DNA of 64,000 bases from Chloroflexota bacterium (GTDB lineage: Bacteria; Chloroflexota; Dehalococcoidia; Bin125): positions 24,894 to 88,893 of the forward strand of contig JAPPNI010000038.1 in NCBI GenBank assembly GCA_028873865.1. Reading direction: 5' to 3'. The notes under the pieces are model-generated. The model saw nothing but the letters and a program-made list of their open reading frames with translations, had not been told where the DNA came from and did not search any database. The position numbers and the translations under genes are program-made. The number at the start of each line of letters is the position of its first letter. The stretch's first letter is position 1. Shown here one piece after another: positions 34,309 through 42,578 of this stretch.

Positions 34309-35601
34309 CTAGAACGCCAGCGGCGCCGGCTCCACCTGACCGCTGTCCATGCCCTGCGGCCACCAGTGGTCTTCCCAGCCCTCGTCGTCCCAGATGTGCT
34401 TCAGATTCGGCAGCACCTGCTGGGCCGTCATCTCGATGTTCGGGATCGCCAGCTCCTTCGGAATCGAGCCGAACTGGTTCAGGATCATCAGGTGACCCAC
34501 GTGCAGCGTGCGGATCACTTCCTCCAGCTGCTCCGTCACCTGGCTCGGCGTCCCCGCCACGATGTTGCCCTCGCGGATCAGGTCCGCCCAGGTGATCTCC
34601 GAGTTCGCCTTCGACTCAACCATCTTCTCCGCCGTCTTCTCGCCCTCGAACTTCTTCGAGTCGCCGAAGACCGGCTTCAGACCCTGGCTGCGCGTGAAGC
34701 CCTGCTCGATCGTCCGCACCGTGCGGTAGCCGGGCGGGTCCGCGTAACGCGGGTCGATGTGCAGCATCTTGTTGTAGAAGTACTCCGCGTGCGGACCGAA
34801 CTTGTCGGCCACTTCCTGCTCCGTCTCGCCCACGGCGACCAGCTGCAGGAATCCGGCGTGATACGGATTCAGCGGCTTCTCACGCTGCTGCATCGTCCGC
34901 CAGAACCCGTCCACGTTCTTCTGGCCGGCCTTGTAGCCGCCGTAGGACAGGTAGCAGTACACGTAGTTGTGGTCCGCGCACCATTCCCACGTCTCCACCG
35001 AGCCGCCGCCCGGGATCCAGACCGGCGGGTGCGGCTGCTGGATCGGTCGCGGCCAGATGTTGATGTAGCGCAGCTGGTTGTAGCGCCCGTTGTACGAGAA
35101 CACCTCGGGCCGCGTCCAGGCCTGCGTGATCACGTCCGCCGCCTCGTAGTACTTGTCCCGCAGGTGCGACGGGTTCGCCCCGTAGCAGAAGCAGTCGTCC
35201 ATCGGCGTGCCCACCGGGAAGCCCGCCACCAGCCGCCCGCCCGAGATGCAGTCCAGCATCGCGAACTCTTCCGCCACGCGGGTCGGCGGGTTGTACAGCG
35301 CGATCGAGTTGCCCAGCACCACGATCGCCACGTCCTTCGTCCGCCGGCACAGGTTCGCCGCCATCAGGTTCGGCGACGGCATCAGCCCGTAGGCGTTCTG
35401 GTGGTGCTCGTTAATGCAGATGCCGTCGTAACCGGCAGCCGCCGCGGCCTCGAGCTCGTCCAGGCCGTCGTTGTACATCTCGTGCGCCTTGGCCGGGTCG
35501 AACAGCTTCGAGTCGACGTCGACCCAGACCGAACTGTTCGTCTCCGCGAAGTCGGGCGGCAGATCCCGATACGGCATCAGATGGAAGAACTCAAATTTCA
35601 C
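34309..35601 (-). CDS. Luciferase-like flavin-dependent monooxygenase
   Basis: This is a 430-residue LLM-class TIM-barrel enzyme, longer than usual. Conserved parts are FEFFHLMPYRDL, GYDGICINEHHQNAYGLMPSP, VVLGNSIALYNPPTRVAEE and GGRLVAGFPVGT. The C-terminal region has NIVAGTPSQVTEQLEE, typical of the family. The EHH segment lies where alkanal and nitrilotriacetate monooxygenases bind substrate. A GTG start at 35601 follows CGGAGC. It may use reduced flavin from the reductase at 27448. Confidence 0.85.
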   Translation of the reverse strand: MKFEFFHLMPYRDLPPDFAETNSSVWVDVDSKLFDPAKAHEMYNDGLDELEAAAAAGYDGICINEHHQNAYGLMPSPNLMAANLCRRTKDVAIVVLGNSIALYNPPTRVAEEFAMLDCISGGRLVAGFPVGTPMDDCFCYGANPSHLRDKYYEAADVITQAWTRPEVFSYNGRYNQLRYINIWPRPIQQPHPPVWIPGGGSVETWEWCADHNYVYCYLSYGGYKAGQKNVDGFWRTMQQREKPLNPYHAGFLQLVAVGETEQEVADKFGPHAEYFYNKMLHIDPRYADPPGYRTVRTIEQGFTRSQGLKPVFGDSKKFEGEKTAEKMVESKANSEITWADLIREGNIVAGTPSQVTEQLEEVIRTLHVGHLMILNQFGSIPKELAIPNIEMTAQQVLPNLKHIWDDEGWEDHWWPQGMDSGQVEPAPLAF

Positions 35602-35742
35602 GGCCAGCTCCGTTCAACTCCGTCAACGCAACAACGCCCGTCCAGTGGGCGGTCTCTGGGGCAAGGTATTGAATGGCCGCCGCCAGTGTCAATCAGATCA
35701 TCTGGGGAGACGCCGGCGACGCGCCCGCAAACCAGAGTCGGC

Positions 35743-35756
35743 CCCGCGAAGGCGGG
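35743..35756. repeat. Small CCCGC/GCGGG palindrome
   Basis: CCCGC (35743-35747), GAAG and GCGGG (35752-35756) form a short hairpin in the gap after the HEPN gene and before the monooxygenase start. It belongs to the same loose family of dispersed palindromes as 15425, 36225, 59353 and 59988. The rest of the 35602-35772 gap shows nothing else. Confidence 0.45.
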
Positions 35757-35772
35757 CTCCCCCTCAGCACAC

Positions 35773-36132
35773 CTAGGCCAACTCCCCCAGCTTCTCCACC
35801 AACCGCTCCACATCGCCCATGAACTCCGCCACTTCCTCGGCGTCCAGCATGTTCTCGTAGTAGTTCCCGTGTAACGACTCCGCGTGGGAGAACAAACCGC
35901 GCAGCTCGACATCGCCGGTCTCGCGCACCAGGACTCGGATGGTCTGCCAGAGATGCCGATGCCTCTCATGATCCATCCCCCGCGCTTCCGCCGCTGCCTT
36001 CACCAACACCGCCGCCGCCCCCCAACCCTTCTCCGACGCCTGACTCAGATCACCCTCCGCCAACAGAGCCCGCGCATGCCGCAGATACTCCCCGCTCAAC
36101 TCGCGGTAGTGCATGATCTGCTCAGTTGTCAC
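35773..36132 (-). CDS. PaREP1/HEPN-like small helical protein
   Basis: The protein is 119 residues and all helical in appearance. YLRHARALLAEGDLSQASEKGWGAAAVLVKAAAEARG matches the PaREP1/HEPN pattern of two helices with a conserved ASEK-WGAA core. A typical HEPN RNase RxxxxH motif is not evident, although HERHRHLWQTI lies near residue 55. Members often act with a minimal nucleotidyltransferase, but none is adjacent. The GTG start is preceded by GGGAGC, and a minus-strand TAGAAT (36171-36166) is a good -10. It lies at the edge of an accessory island. Confidence 0.6.
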   Translation of the reverse strand: MTTEQIMHYRELSGEYLRHARALLAEGDLSQASEKGWGAAAVLVKAAAEARGMDHERHRHLWQTIRVLVRETGDVELRGLFSHAESLHGNYYENMLDAEEVAEFMGDVERLVEKLGELA

Positions 36133-36191
36133 CGTCGCGCTCCCAGCCCATCATTGCACCGGTACATTCTAATCGCCCCACCCCTCTCTCG

Positions 36192-36261
36192 CTTCCCCCT
36201 CTGGGGGAAGCTGCCGAAGCCTGCCCCGCACTCGATGCGGGCGTTGAGTGGGGCTTCCCCC
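36192..36261. repeat. Nested palindromic repeat element
   Basis: GGGGGAAGC (36203-36211) and GCTTCCCCC (36253-36261) are a perfect 9-bp inverted repeat. It encloses CCCGC (36225-36229) and GCGGG (36237-36241). CTTCCCCC (36192-36199) can also pair with 36203-36210, giving alternative folds. The core GAAGCCTGCCCCGCACTCGA is shared, with one change, on the opposite strand of the element at 59344-59386, so this is a dispersed family and not only a local terminator. Confidence 0.6.
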
Positions 36262-36278
36262 GACCGCGGGAACGCTCG

Positions 36279-36599
36279 CTACCCAAACCCCAGAACGATC
36301 CCCACGGCCAGCGCGATCCCCGCCAGCACAATCCCCACCGCCTGGTTGATGTGGACGGACTGCTGCCTCAACATCTCTGCCATGCGCGCTTCCGACTCGG
36401 CCTGATGCTGCTTCAGTTCTGCCATCGCCTGCAACAGCCGCGCTTCCATAGCCGCCAATCGATCGAGTGTCGGGTAGGTAGACAGGGTCTCCGTCAGTTG
36501 GTCTTCCAGCTCGTCCACCAGCTCCTGCGCCGGCGCTTCCTCCGCAATCTGCCCCCGCACCAGGATGTCTCGCAGCCGCGCCGCGTTGAAGATCGCCAT
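36279..36599 (-). CDS. Small coiled-coil protein with C-terminal membrane anchor
   Basis: The protein is 106 residues. Residues about 45-85 are a coiled coil rich in E, Q, A and R, and residues about 86-105 are a hydrophobic tail (AVGIVLAGIALAVGIVLGFG). This layout recalls DUF1640/CCDC90-like proteins. The N-terminus MAIFNAARLRDIL resembles MAIINRLRFVDIM of the protein at 39118-39390, which has the same architecture. TATGCT upstream on the minus strand and AAGGGGG before the start support expression. The function is unknown. Confidence 0.6.
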   Translation of the reverse strand: MAIFNAARLRDILVRGQIAEEAPAQELVDELEDQLTETLSTYPTLDRLAAMEARLLQAMAELKQHQAESEARMAEMLRQQSVHINQAVGIVLAGIALAVGIVLGFG

Positions 36600-36754
36600 C
36601 CCCGCCCCCTTCGTTCGCCCTCAGCATAGTCACTCCCACCAGCCGCGCTAGCTCGATCCCCCCACACCCCACCTCCGCCAACCAGAACACAACAACGGAA
36701 CCGGTGTTCCTATACCATCAACCCCAAACACAAGTTCACAGAAAGGTTCGGCCC

Positions 36755-37117
36755 ATGAACGGCGCCGCCCAAGCCATCCAGCAGTTCAAGCCGCCCGTCG
36801 CCTACACACCGGAGGCGATCAAGGCCGGCATCGCCTTCGAAGCCGCCAACGGTCCCGCCTACGTGCGGATCAAGGCGCTCAACATGATGGCCAGGATCGT
36901 CGGCCTCTACGAGCAGGGCAAGGCGCTGGGCAAGCAGGCCGCCGCCCACATCGGCGAGCAGGTCCAGCCCGACCCCAACGGCGTCCTCGCGCGCTTCGCC
37001 CAGGTCCTGGCCGAAGGCGTCGACCTCGCCGACCTCTCCATGTTCGACAGCTCCAACAACGAAGAAGCAGCGGAAGACGAAGACGGGAGCAGCCATGACG
37101 AAGACGAACCTCCGTAA
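36755..37117 (+). CDS. Putative small terminase-like/DNA-packaging accessory protein
   Basis: The protein has 120 residues: helical N-terminal two thirds (EAIKAGIAFEAANG, IKALNMMARIVGLYEQGKALG) and a strongly acidic tail. It overlaps the large-terminase gene by 23 bases. Position, size and helical content fit a terminase small subunit, but no helix-turn-helix can be assigned with certainty. GAAAGG precedes ATG 36755, and TATACC at about 36712 may be a -10. Confidence 0.5.
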   Translation: MNGAAQAIQQFKPPVAYTPEAIKAGIAFEAANGPAYVRIKALNMMARIVGLYEQGKALGKQAAAHIGEQVQPDPNGVLARFAQVLAEGVDLADLSMFDSSNNEEAAEDEDGSSHDEDEPP

Positions 37118-38522
37118 TACCCCGGATCCGGAGCGGCATCAGGGACAGCAGCCGCTCCACTTCACTCGCAAGTTTTTCCCCACGGCCCGGCAGCGCCAGC
37201 TGTACGAAGCGCTCCGCAGTGCCCCCGATCCCGGCCTCGCATTGGTCGGGTATGGCGGAGCCATGGGCGGCGGCAAGACCCGCGCCATCGTCGAGATCGC
37301 CATCGATGCCGCCCTCATGCACCCCGGCAACAACGTGCTCGTCGCACGCGACGACTTCACCAACCTTTCCACCACCACGATGAAGGAGTTCTTCCAGGTC
37401 TGCCCGCCCGAAATGATCTGGCGCCGCCAGCAGGCCCCCACCAACCTCGTCCAGCTCCGGCTCCCCAGCTGGCCCCAGGGCCAGACCTCCACCGTCAACT
37501 TCCGCCACCTCTCCGACTGGACCGGGCTCGGCTCCCAGCAGTACGGGGCGGTCTTGATCGACGAGGCCGGCGAGGTCGACGAGCAGGCCGCGCAGATGCT
37601 GCTCACCCGCCTGCGCCATCCGGCCCAGACCCAGCGCTGGTTCGTCGCCGCCTCCAACCCCTGGCCGGGCTGGTTCGAGCGCTGGTTCGTCGACCGCGAG
37701 CTGGACGAACAGTCGCTCGCCCTGGCCCAGGGCCGGGTCGTCTTCGTCCCCGCGCGGATCGCCGACAACCCGCACCTGCCGCCCAACTACGCCGAGCAGC
37801 AGCGCGCCCTGCACCAGGGCGACTGGGTCGAACGCTTCATTGAGGGGCGCTTCGACGCCTTCGCCGGTCAGGTCTACCAGCACTTCGACCCGCGCCTGCA
37901 CCTGTGGAACGCGCCCCTGCCGCCCTTCAGCCGCTACATCGGCGGGATCGATTTCGGCGGCCCCTCCGAGCAGGCTCACTACACGGCCGGGATCGTCGCC
38001 GGGATCACCTCCCGCGAGGCCTCCTGCGGTCCCAACGTGCTCATCCGGCTGGACGAGTTCGAGGAGCGCGGCGAGGGCGTGGTCCAGCGGCTCGAGCAGT
38101 GGCAGCGCCGCTGCCGCCGGGTCTTCGGACGGATCCGCTGGTGCGCCGACCGCTCGCAGTCGGCCTGGATCGAGCACCAGAAGCGCCAGCGCATCCGGGT
38201 CGTGCCGAGCAAGGGCGGCGACGGTTCCGTCGCCTGGGGCATCTCCCTGGTCCAGGACCGGCTGGGCGCCGATCCGCCGCGCTCGTTCTACACGGCAAAC
38301 CTCAAGCGGTTTCCTCGCCGGATGCGCGAATACCGCTGGGAACAGCGCGCCTCGGGCAATCCCCGGCCGCGCAAGCACAACGACGACCTGCTCGACGCCG
38401 ACCGCTACATGCACGAGCTGGCCGAGAAGCGGAAGCGCACCGGCCCGCGGCGGATCAACTTCGATCTCCAGCCGCTGCACCCGCGCTACGTCCAGCTCAA
38501 CGACCCCAGGCCCAGATGGTGA
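37095..38522 (+). CDS. Phage-type terminase large subunit
   Basis: This is a 475-residue ATPase-nuclease. The N-terminal ATPase has Walker A GYGGAMGGGKT (Lys61) and Walker B VLIDEAGE near 155, with coupling AASNP near 190. The C-terminal RNase H-like nuclease starts at YIGGIDFGG (about 280) and carries later acidic residues (RWCADRSQ; KHNDDLLDADRY near 440). These enzymes package phage DNA. Here no portal, capsid, tail or integrase genes flank it, and base use matches the host. It may be a domesticated or gene-transfer-agent-like remnant. Confidence 0.85.
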   Translation: MTKTNLRNTPDPERHQGQQPLHFTRKFFPTARQRQLYEALRSAPDPGLALVGYGGAMGGGKTRAIVEIAIDAALMHPGNNVLVARDDFTNLSTTTMKEFFQVCPPEMIWRRQQAPTNLVQLRLPSWPQGQTSTVNFRHLSDWTGLGSQQYGAVLIDEAGEVDEQAAQMLLTRLRHPAQTQRWFVAASNPWPGWFERWFVDRELDEQSLALAQGRVVFVPARIADNPHLPPNYAEQQRALHQGDWVERFIEGRFDAFAGQVYQHFDPRLHLWNAPLPPFSRYIGGIDFGGPSEQAHYTAGIVAGITSREASCGPNVLIRLDEFEERGEGVVQRLEQWQRRCRRVFGRIRWCADRSQSAWIEHQKRQRIRVVPSKGGDGSVAWGISLVQDRLGADPPRSFYTANLKRFPRRMREYRWEQRASGNPRPRKHNDDLLDADRYMHELAEKRKRTGPRRINFDLQPLHPRYVQLNDPRPRW

Positions 38523-38556
38523 TCCAGACTCCGACGCCCGCGTCGGGGCGCGACAG

Positions 38557-39060
38557 CTAGAGCGGGCGAATCCGCAGGCTCGGCCCCTCCTCGGCGGGGT
38601 TGCCGAACAGCTCCTCCAGCTTCCGCGCCCGGAAGCGGAAAATGTGCCGCAACTGAGGCATCACCGCCAGACCGGCCACCGGCGACGAGATCGGATCGAG
38701 CGGCAGCGACCAGTGCACCAGGTCGCTGGCCAGCACCCCGCCCTCGACCTCGGCAAAGCGGTGCTCGTGATGCCACAGCGCATACGGCCCCGCCACCTGG
38801 TCGTCGGCGAAGTAGTAGGGAGCCTCAACCTGTGCGATCTCCGTCGCCCAGGAAACCCGCAGCGGCAAGATCGGCAACGGGGTCAGCCGGTAGGTAATGA
38901 TCAGCCCCGGACGAATCGCCGCCGGCGGCTCGCCGGTGATCCGAAAACGCATCTCGGGCGGAGTGATCACCGCCAGGTTGCGAGGGTCCGAGAAGAACTC
39001 CCAGGCCGACCCCAGGTCGGTCGAAAGCCGCTGCGCCGCGTCGAGTCTGTAGATGGGCAT
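38557..39060 (-). CDS. SRPBCC (START-like) family protein
   Basis: This 167-residue protein has the ligand-binding START-like layout: DAAQRLSTDLGSAWEFFSDPRNLAVITPPEMRF at the start, then VSWATEIAQVEAPYYFADDQVAGPYALWHHEHRF, ending with a long helix. It is close to the cyclase/dehydrase-like proteins that bind hydrophobic molecules. ATG 39060 is chosen because GGAG lies at correct spacing; a start at 39072 is also possible. It converges on the terminase gene. Confidence 0.78.
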   Translation of the reverse strand: MPIYRLDAAQRLSTDLGSAWEFFSDPRNLAVITPPEMRFRITGEPPAAIRPGLIITYRLTPLPILPLRVSWATEIAQVEAPYYFADDQVAGPYALWHHEHRFAEVEGGVLASDLVHWSLPLDPISSPVAGLAVMPQLRHIFRFRARKLEELFGNPAEEGPSLRIRPL

Positions 39061-39117
39061 GGTGCTCTCCAACTAGTACAATGAAACCTGCGCAATGCAG
39101 AGGCTTCGGGGTGCAGA

Positions 39118-39390
39118 GTGGCGATCATCAATCGGCTCAGGTTCGTGGACATCATGAGCCCGGGTCTGGGCGGAGAGGAGTCAAGGGAGTTCGCCGAAGC
39201 GTTGCAGGACGAGATGCAAGACGTCGTCCTGAGCTCCGAGTTGCAGCTGATCGCGGATCGTTTCCAGTCGCAAATCGACGTGCGCCTGGCTGAGATGGAG
39301 GTGAGGTTGCAGCGGTTCATTCTGGGCGCGCTCGGCATCGGACTCACTGCGCTCGGCATCGTGACCGCGATCCTGCTGACGCAGGGTTAG
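39118..39390 (+). CDS. Small coiled-coil protein with C-terminal membrane anchor
   Basis: The 90 residues include a coiled coil at about 30-65 (SSELQLIADRFQSQIDVRLAEMEVRL) and a hydrophobic tail (ILGALGIGLTALGIVTAILL). The GTG start is supported by N-terminal similarity to the protein at 36279-36599. TACAAT at 39077-39082 is a plausible -10. The two such proteins flank the terminase pair, which hints at a shared module, but the function is unknown. Confidence 0.6.
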   Translation: MAIINRLRFVDIMSPGLGGEESREFAEALQDEMQDVVLSSELQLIADRFQSQIDVRLAEMEVRLQRFILGALGIGLTALGIVTAILLTQG

Positions 39391-39395
39391 GCCTG

Positions 39396-40307
39396 TCAGA
39401 ACGTCGAGATTACGCCGCCCAGACCGATCAGCGCGCCGACCAGTAGGTGCAGCTGCGCCGTGCGCTTCAGCATCGGATTGAGCGCCGCGCCCGAGCGGCC
39501 CAGGGCGATCTCGCGAGCCAGCCAGGTCGCCGGAGGCAGCCCGGCGAACACCACGAAGCAGAACCAGGGCAGTAGCCCGACCGACGCGAAGACGGCGATG
39601 CCGACGAACGCGCCGACGGTCAGGACGACGTACTCGATCCGCGTCGCGCGCTCGCCGATCACAACCGCAAGCGTGCGCTTGTCGCTGGCCCGGTCGGTGT
39701 CGATATCGCGCAGGTTGTTGACGACCAGAATCGCCGTGACCAGGCAGCCGACCGGCACCGACGCGGCGGCCAGCTCCCAGGTCAGCTCCTCGATCTGCAC
39801 ATAGCCGGCGCCCATCACCGCGACGAAGCCAAAGAAGAGGAAGCAGATCAGGTCGCCCAGACCCCGGTACCCATACGGCAACGGCCCGCCGGTGTACGTG
39901 ACGGCCGCGATCAGGGAAGCGCCGCCGATGATCAGAATCGGCCAACCGACAATCAGCGTCAGGGCGACGCCCACAATCAGCGCGGCGGTGGTCGCCAGCG
40001 TGATCCCGACGGTCATCTCGCGTTGCGACAACCAGCCCTGCGCCACCGCTCGCGGCGGCCCGAGCCGCTCAGGCGTGTCCGCTCCGCGGCGGAAGTCGGA
40101 GAGGTCGTTCGCGAAGTTGACGACGATCTGGATGAAGATCGCGCCGATCAGGGCGAGGAAGAAGCGGCCGGCCTCGAAGTCGCCGTCAACTGCCGCAATC
40201 CCGGTCCCGGCCAACACCGGCGCGACCGCCGCGGGCAGTGTCGGCGGTCGGACGGCGAGCAGCCAGGCTCGGCGCTTGCTCGGCTTCGGAGGCGCGGCGG
40301 CCGCCAT
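39396..40307 (-). CDS. menA: 1,4-dihydroxy-2-naphthoate polyprenyltransferase
   Basis: This is a 303-residue membrane prenyltransferase of the UbiA family that attaches the isoprenoid chain to 1,4-dihydroxy-2-naphthoate in menaquinone synthesis. The first Asp-rich site is NFANDLSDFRRGAD (about 63-76) and the second NNLRDIDTDRASDKRTLAV (about 185-203). Eight or nine membrane helices are apparent. Its ATG overlaps the menB stop (TGATG), so the two are translationally coupled. The C-terminus ends 6 bases from the convergent coiled-coil gene. Confidence 0.9.
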   Translation of the reverse strand: MAAAAPPKPSKRRAWLLAVRPPTLPAAVAPVLAGTGIAAVDGDFEAGRFFLALIGAIFIQIVVNFANDLSDFRRGADTPERLGPPRAVAQGWLSQREMTVGITLATTAALIVGVALTLIVGWPILIIGGASLIAAVTYTGGPLPYGYRGLGDLICFLFFGFVAVMGAGYVQIEELTWELAAASVPVGCLVTAILVVNNLRDIDTDRASDKRTLAVVIGERATRIEYVVLTVGAFVGIAVFASVGLLPWFCFVVFAGLPPATWLAREIALGRSGAALNPMLKRTAQLHLLVGALIGLGGVISTF

Positions 40308-41158
40308 CAGGGGAAGCGCGGGTACTTCGAGAAGTCGGGCTTGCGCTTCTCGAGGAACGCGTTCTTGCCTTCCTTGGCCTCCTCCGAGAGGTAGTAGAGC
40401 AGTGTCGAGTCGCCGGCGAACATCTGCATACCGGAGAGACCGTCGGTGTCGGCGACGAGGGCCCGCTTGATGAAGCGCAGCGCGGTCGGCGACATGCAGA
40501 GAATCTCGCGGCAGCGGTTGACGACTTCCAGTTCCAGGTCGTCGACGGGGAAGACCTCGCAGGCGAGGCCCATCTCGACCGCCTCGGCGCCGCTGTACTG
40601 GCGGCACTGCATCCAGATTTCGGCGGCCTTCTTGTGACCGACCAGGCGAGCCAGCAGCATCGTGCCGTAACCGGCGTCGAACGAGCCGACCTTGGGACCG
40701 GTCTGGCCGAACCAGGCGTTGTCGGCGGCGTAGGTCAGGTCGCAGACCGTGGCGAGGACATTGCCGCCGCCGATCGCGTAGCCGGCCACCATTGCGATCA
40801 CCGGCTTCGGGATCGAGCGCATATAGCGATGCAGATCGAGCACGTTGAGGCGCGGCACACCGTCGTCGCCGACATACCCGCCGTCTCCGCGAATGCGCTG
40901 GTCGCCGCCGGAACAGAACGCCTCCTTGCCCTCGCCGGTGAGGATGATCACACCTACCGACATGTCTTCGTGCGCGCGCTTGAAGGCGTCCAGCAGCTCG
41001 AACAGAGTCCTGGGCCGGAACGCGTTGCGCACTTCGGGTCGGGCGATGGTGATCTTGGCGATCCCCTCGGCAACGTCGTAGTGGATGTCGCCGTAGTCGC
41101 CGGACCGTTCCCAATCCGGGAGGCTGGCGCATTCGACGGTGACGGTTGGTCGGGACAT
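40307..41158 (-). CDS. menB: 1,4-dihydroxy-2-naphthoyl-CoA synthase
   Basis: This 283-residue crotonase-fold enzyme cyclises O-succinylbenzoyl-CoA in the menaquinone pathway. It shows [20 protein letters not shown] for the oxyanion region, [39 protein letters not shown] and the C-terminal [21 protein letters not shown] typical of MenB. It is second in a unit with the TetR gene 6 bases upstream and menA overlapping downstream. Confidence 0.92.
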   Translation of the reverse strand: MSRPTVTVECASLPDWERSGDYGDIHYDVAEGIAKITIARPEVRNAFRPRTLFELLDAFKRAHEDMSVGVIILTGEGKEAFCSGGDQRIRGDGGYVGDDGVPRLNVLDLHRYMRSIPKPVIAMVAGYAIGGGNVLATVCDLTYAADNAWFGQTGPKVGSFDAGYGTMLLARLVGHKKAAEIWMQCRQYSGAEAVEMGLACEVFPVDDLELEVVNRCREILCMSPTALRFIKRALVADTDGLSGMQMFAGDSTLLYYLSEEAKEGKNAFLEKRKPDFSKYPRFP

Positions 41159-41164
41159 AACTCG

Positions 41165-41818
41165 TTACTCCTTCGCAGTGCGAATGTGTTGAATTGATTC
41201 GAGCGGCACGCCGGCGCTGCGCAGCAGCAGTCGGCGAAGTTCGGGGTAGATGCGGTCGATCGGCGTCGTTACGCGACCGGCGGCCCAGGCGGAGAGAGTG
41301 GTCTGGACCATGCCGACCCAGGCTCGCGCGGTGAGGTTCGGATCGAGCGGAGCGTCGAGCTGACTCAGCCGTCCGCTGTCGAGCGCGCTGCGAAGTTCCA
41401 GCGCGATCAGTTCGACGAACTCGTCCTCGATCTCCGCGACGCGCTCGCGGGTAGCTGCCGATCCGCCGAGCGTCTCGCCGGCCAGGACGCGAGCCAACGA
41501 TCGGTGCGCGGAGAGCGTCTCGATCAGCGTCGCCAGGGCGGCGTCGGCACGAGCGACCGGGTCGGAACCGGCTGCGTTCATCGCTCGCGATACGCGGCGC
41601 CGCAGAATGTCTCCGGCTCGACCGATCACTGCGGCGACCAGCGCTTCCTTGGTCGGGAAGTGGAAGTAGAGGCCGCCCTTGGAGGTGTCGGCGGCAGCGG
41701 CGATCTCGTCCATCTGGGCATCGGCGTAGCCGCGCTGCGCGAAGACCCGGGCGGCTGCATCGAGCAGCTGCTCGCGGCGCTCGACCGCTCTGGCCTGACG
41801 AGGTGGGCTGGTCGTCAT
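41165..41818 (-). CDS. TetR family transcriptional regulator
   Basis: This is a 217-residue repressor. The N-terminal helix-turn-helix is visible as [41 protein letters not shown] (about 15-55), and the rest is a helical ligand-binding domain. The start at 41818 follows GGGAGCAGG; an upstream extension covers the operator and is rejected. It is the first gene before menB-menA and is divergent from ubiE/menG, so it probably controls quinone synthesis and itself. The ligand is unknown. Confidence 0.88.
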   Translation of the reverse strand: MTTSPPRQARAVERREQLLDAAARVFAQRGYADAQMDEIAAAADTSKGGLYFHFPTKEALVAAVIGRAGDILRRRVSRAMNAAGSDPVARADAALATLIETLSAHRSLARVLAGETLGGSAATRERVAEIEDEFVELIALELRSALDSGRLSQLDAPLDPNLTARAWVGMVQTTLSAWAAGRVTTPIDRIYPELRRLLLRSAGVPLESIQHIRTAKE

Positions 41819-41842
41819 TGCCTGCTCCCGGGCACAAGAAAT

Positions 41843-41870
41843 CCGACCCGTCGGTCGGCTTCTGTACTGT
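41843..41870. promoter_or_regulatory. TetR operator and promoter between tetR and ubiE/menG
   Basis: CCGACC (41843-41848) and GGTCGG (41853-41858) form a perfect 6-bp inverted repeat with CGTC between, a typical TetR-family operator. TACTGT (41865-41870) lies 6 bases before the methyltransferase ATG at 41877. A repressor on the dyad would block the divergent promoters on both sides. It is directly seen as sequence; binding is inferred. Confidence 0.6.
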
Positions 41871-41876
41871 ATCAGC

Positions 41877-42578
41877 ATGGATCATCAGGTCGCTGCCCGA
41901 GAGCGCACGCGCAGAATCGAGGAGATGTTCAGCCGGCTTGTCCCGCACTACGACCGGATGAATCGGCTGATGACAGGCGGTCGAGACGGACACTGGCGGA
42001 CGCTGGCGGTGGAGGCCTCGCAGCCGCAGGGTTCAGTGGCGCTCGACCTGGGCGCGGGAACGGGGGACCTGAGCGCCGAGTTCCGTCGCCAGGGCGCTGG
42101 TCAGGTGCTGGGGTTCGACGTCTCGGCGTCGATGCTCGCTCGGGCCGAGGAGAAGTTCGGCCGGGACGGCATCGACTGGCTGCAGGGCGACGCGCTGCAT
42201 CTGCCGTTTCCGGATGAGTCGTTCGACGTCGTTGGTTCCGCCTTCGTGATGCGAAACCTGCCCGACCTGGCCGGCTCGTTCGCCGAGATGGCGAGGGTGC
42301 TCACACCGGGTGGACGGCTGGTTGGCCTAGACATCACGCATCCGCCCGACACGGCCTGGGGCAAGGTGCTCCGACTGGGGTTCGAACAGGGCGTCACGAG
42401 AGTCGCCGGGCTGCTCTCGGGCGACCGTTCGGCGTATCGATACTTGCCGAACTCGCTGTCGGGCTATCCCACGGCGGACGAGTTGTCGAGGATGTTGGAG
42501 GCGGCCGGACTGGTGGAGGTGTCGTATCGGAGGCTGTCGATGGGGGCGGTGGCGCTGCATGTGGGAGAGAAGGCCTAG
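41877..42578 (+). CDS. ubiE/menG: Demethylmenaquinone methyltransferase
   Basis: This 233-residue SAM-dependent methyltransferase performs the last step of menaquinone synthesis. Hallmarks are [27 protein letters not shown], then the SAM motif [15 protein letters not shown] near 57-70, and [17 protein letters not shown] near 140. No ribosome binding site is visible, and a -10-like TACTGT ends 6 bases before the ATG, so translation is probably leaderless. It lies divergent from tetR-menB-menA. Its TAG shares bases with the convergent KamB-like gene. Confidence 0.9.
   Translation: MDHQVAARERTRRIEEMFSRLVPHYDRMNRLMTGGRDGHWRTLAVEASQPQGSVALDLGAGTGDLSAEFRRQGAGQVLGFDVSASMLARAEEKFGRDGIDWLQGDALHLPFPDESFDVVGSAFVMRNLPDLAGSFAEMARVLTPGGRLVGLDITHPPDTAWGKVLRLGFEQGVTRVAGLLSGDRSAYRYLPNSLSGYPTADELSRMLEAAGLVEVSYRRLSMGAVALHVGEKA

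Noticed and set aside
33415..35874. 819-residue plus-strand frame
   Set aside because: It is antisense to the DsbA-like and monooxygenase genes, rich in Arg/Leu/Gln, a typical GC shadow.
36879..38480. 533-residue minus-strand frame over the terminase gene
   Set aside because: The plus strand encodes recognisable terminase motifs; the antisense frame has no known pattern.
39396..41993. 865-residue minus-strand frame covering tetR, menB and menA
   Set aside because: Only its last 303 residues are protein-like (MenA); the rest is a shadow of menB and tetR in other frames.
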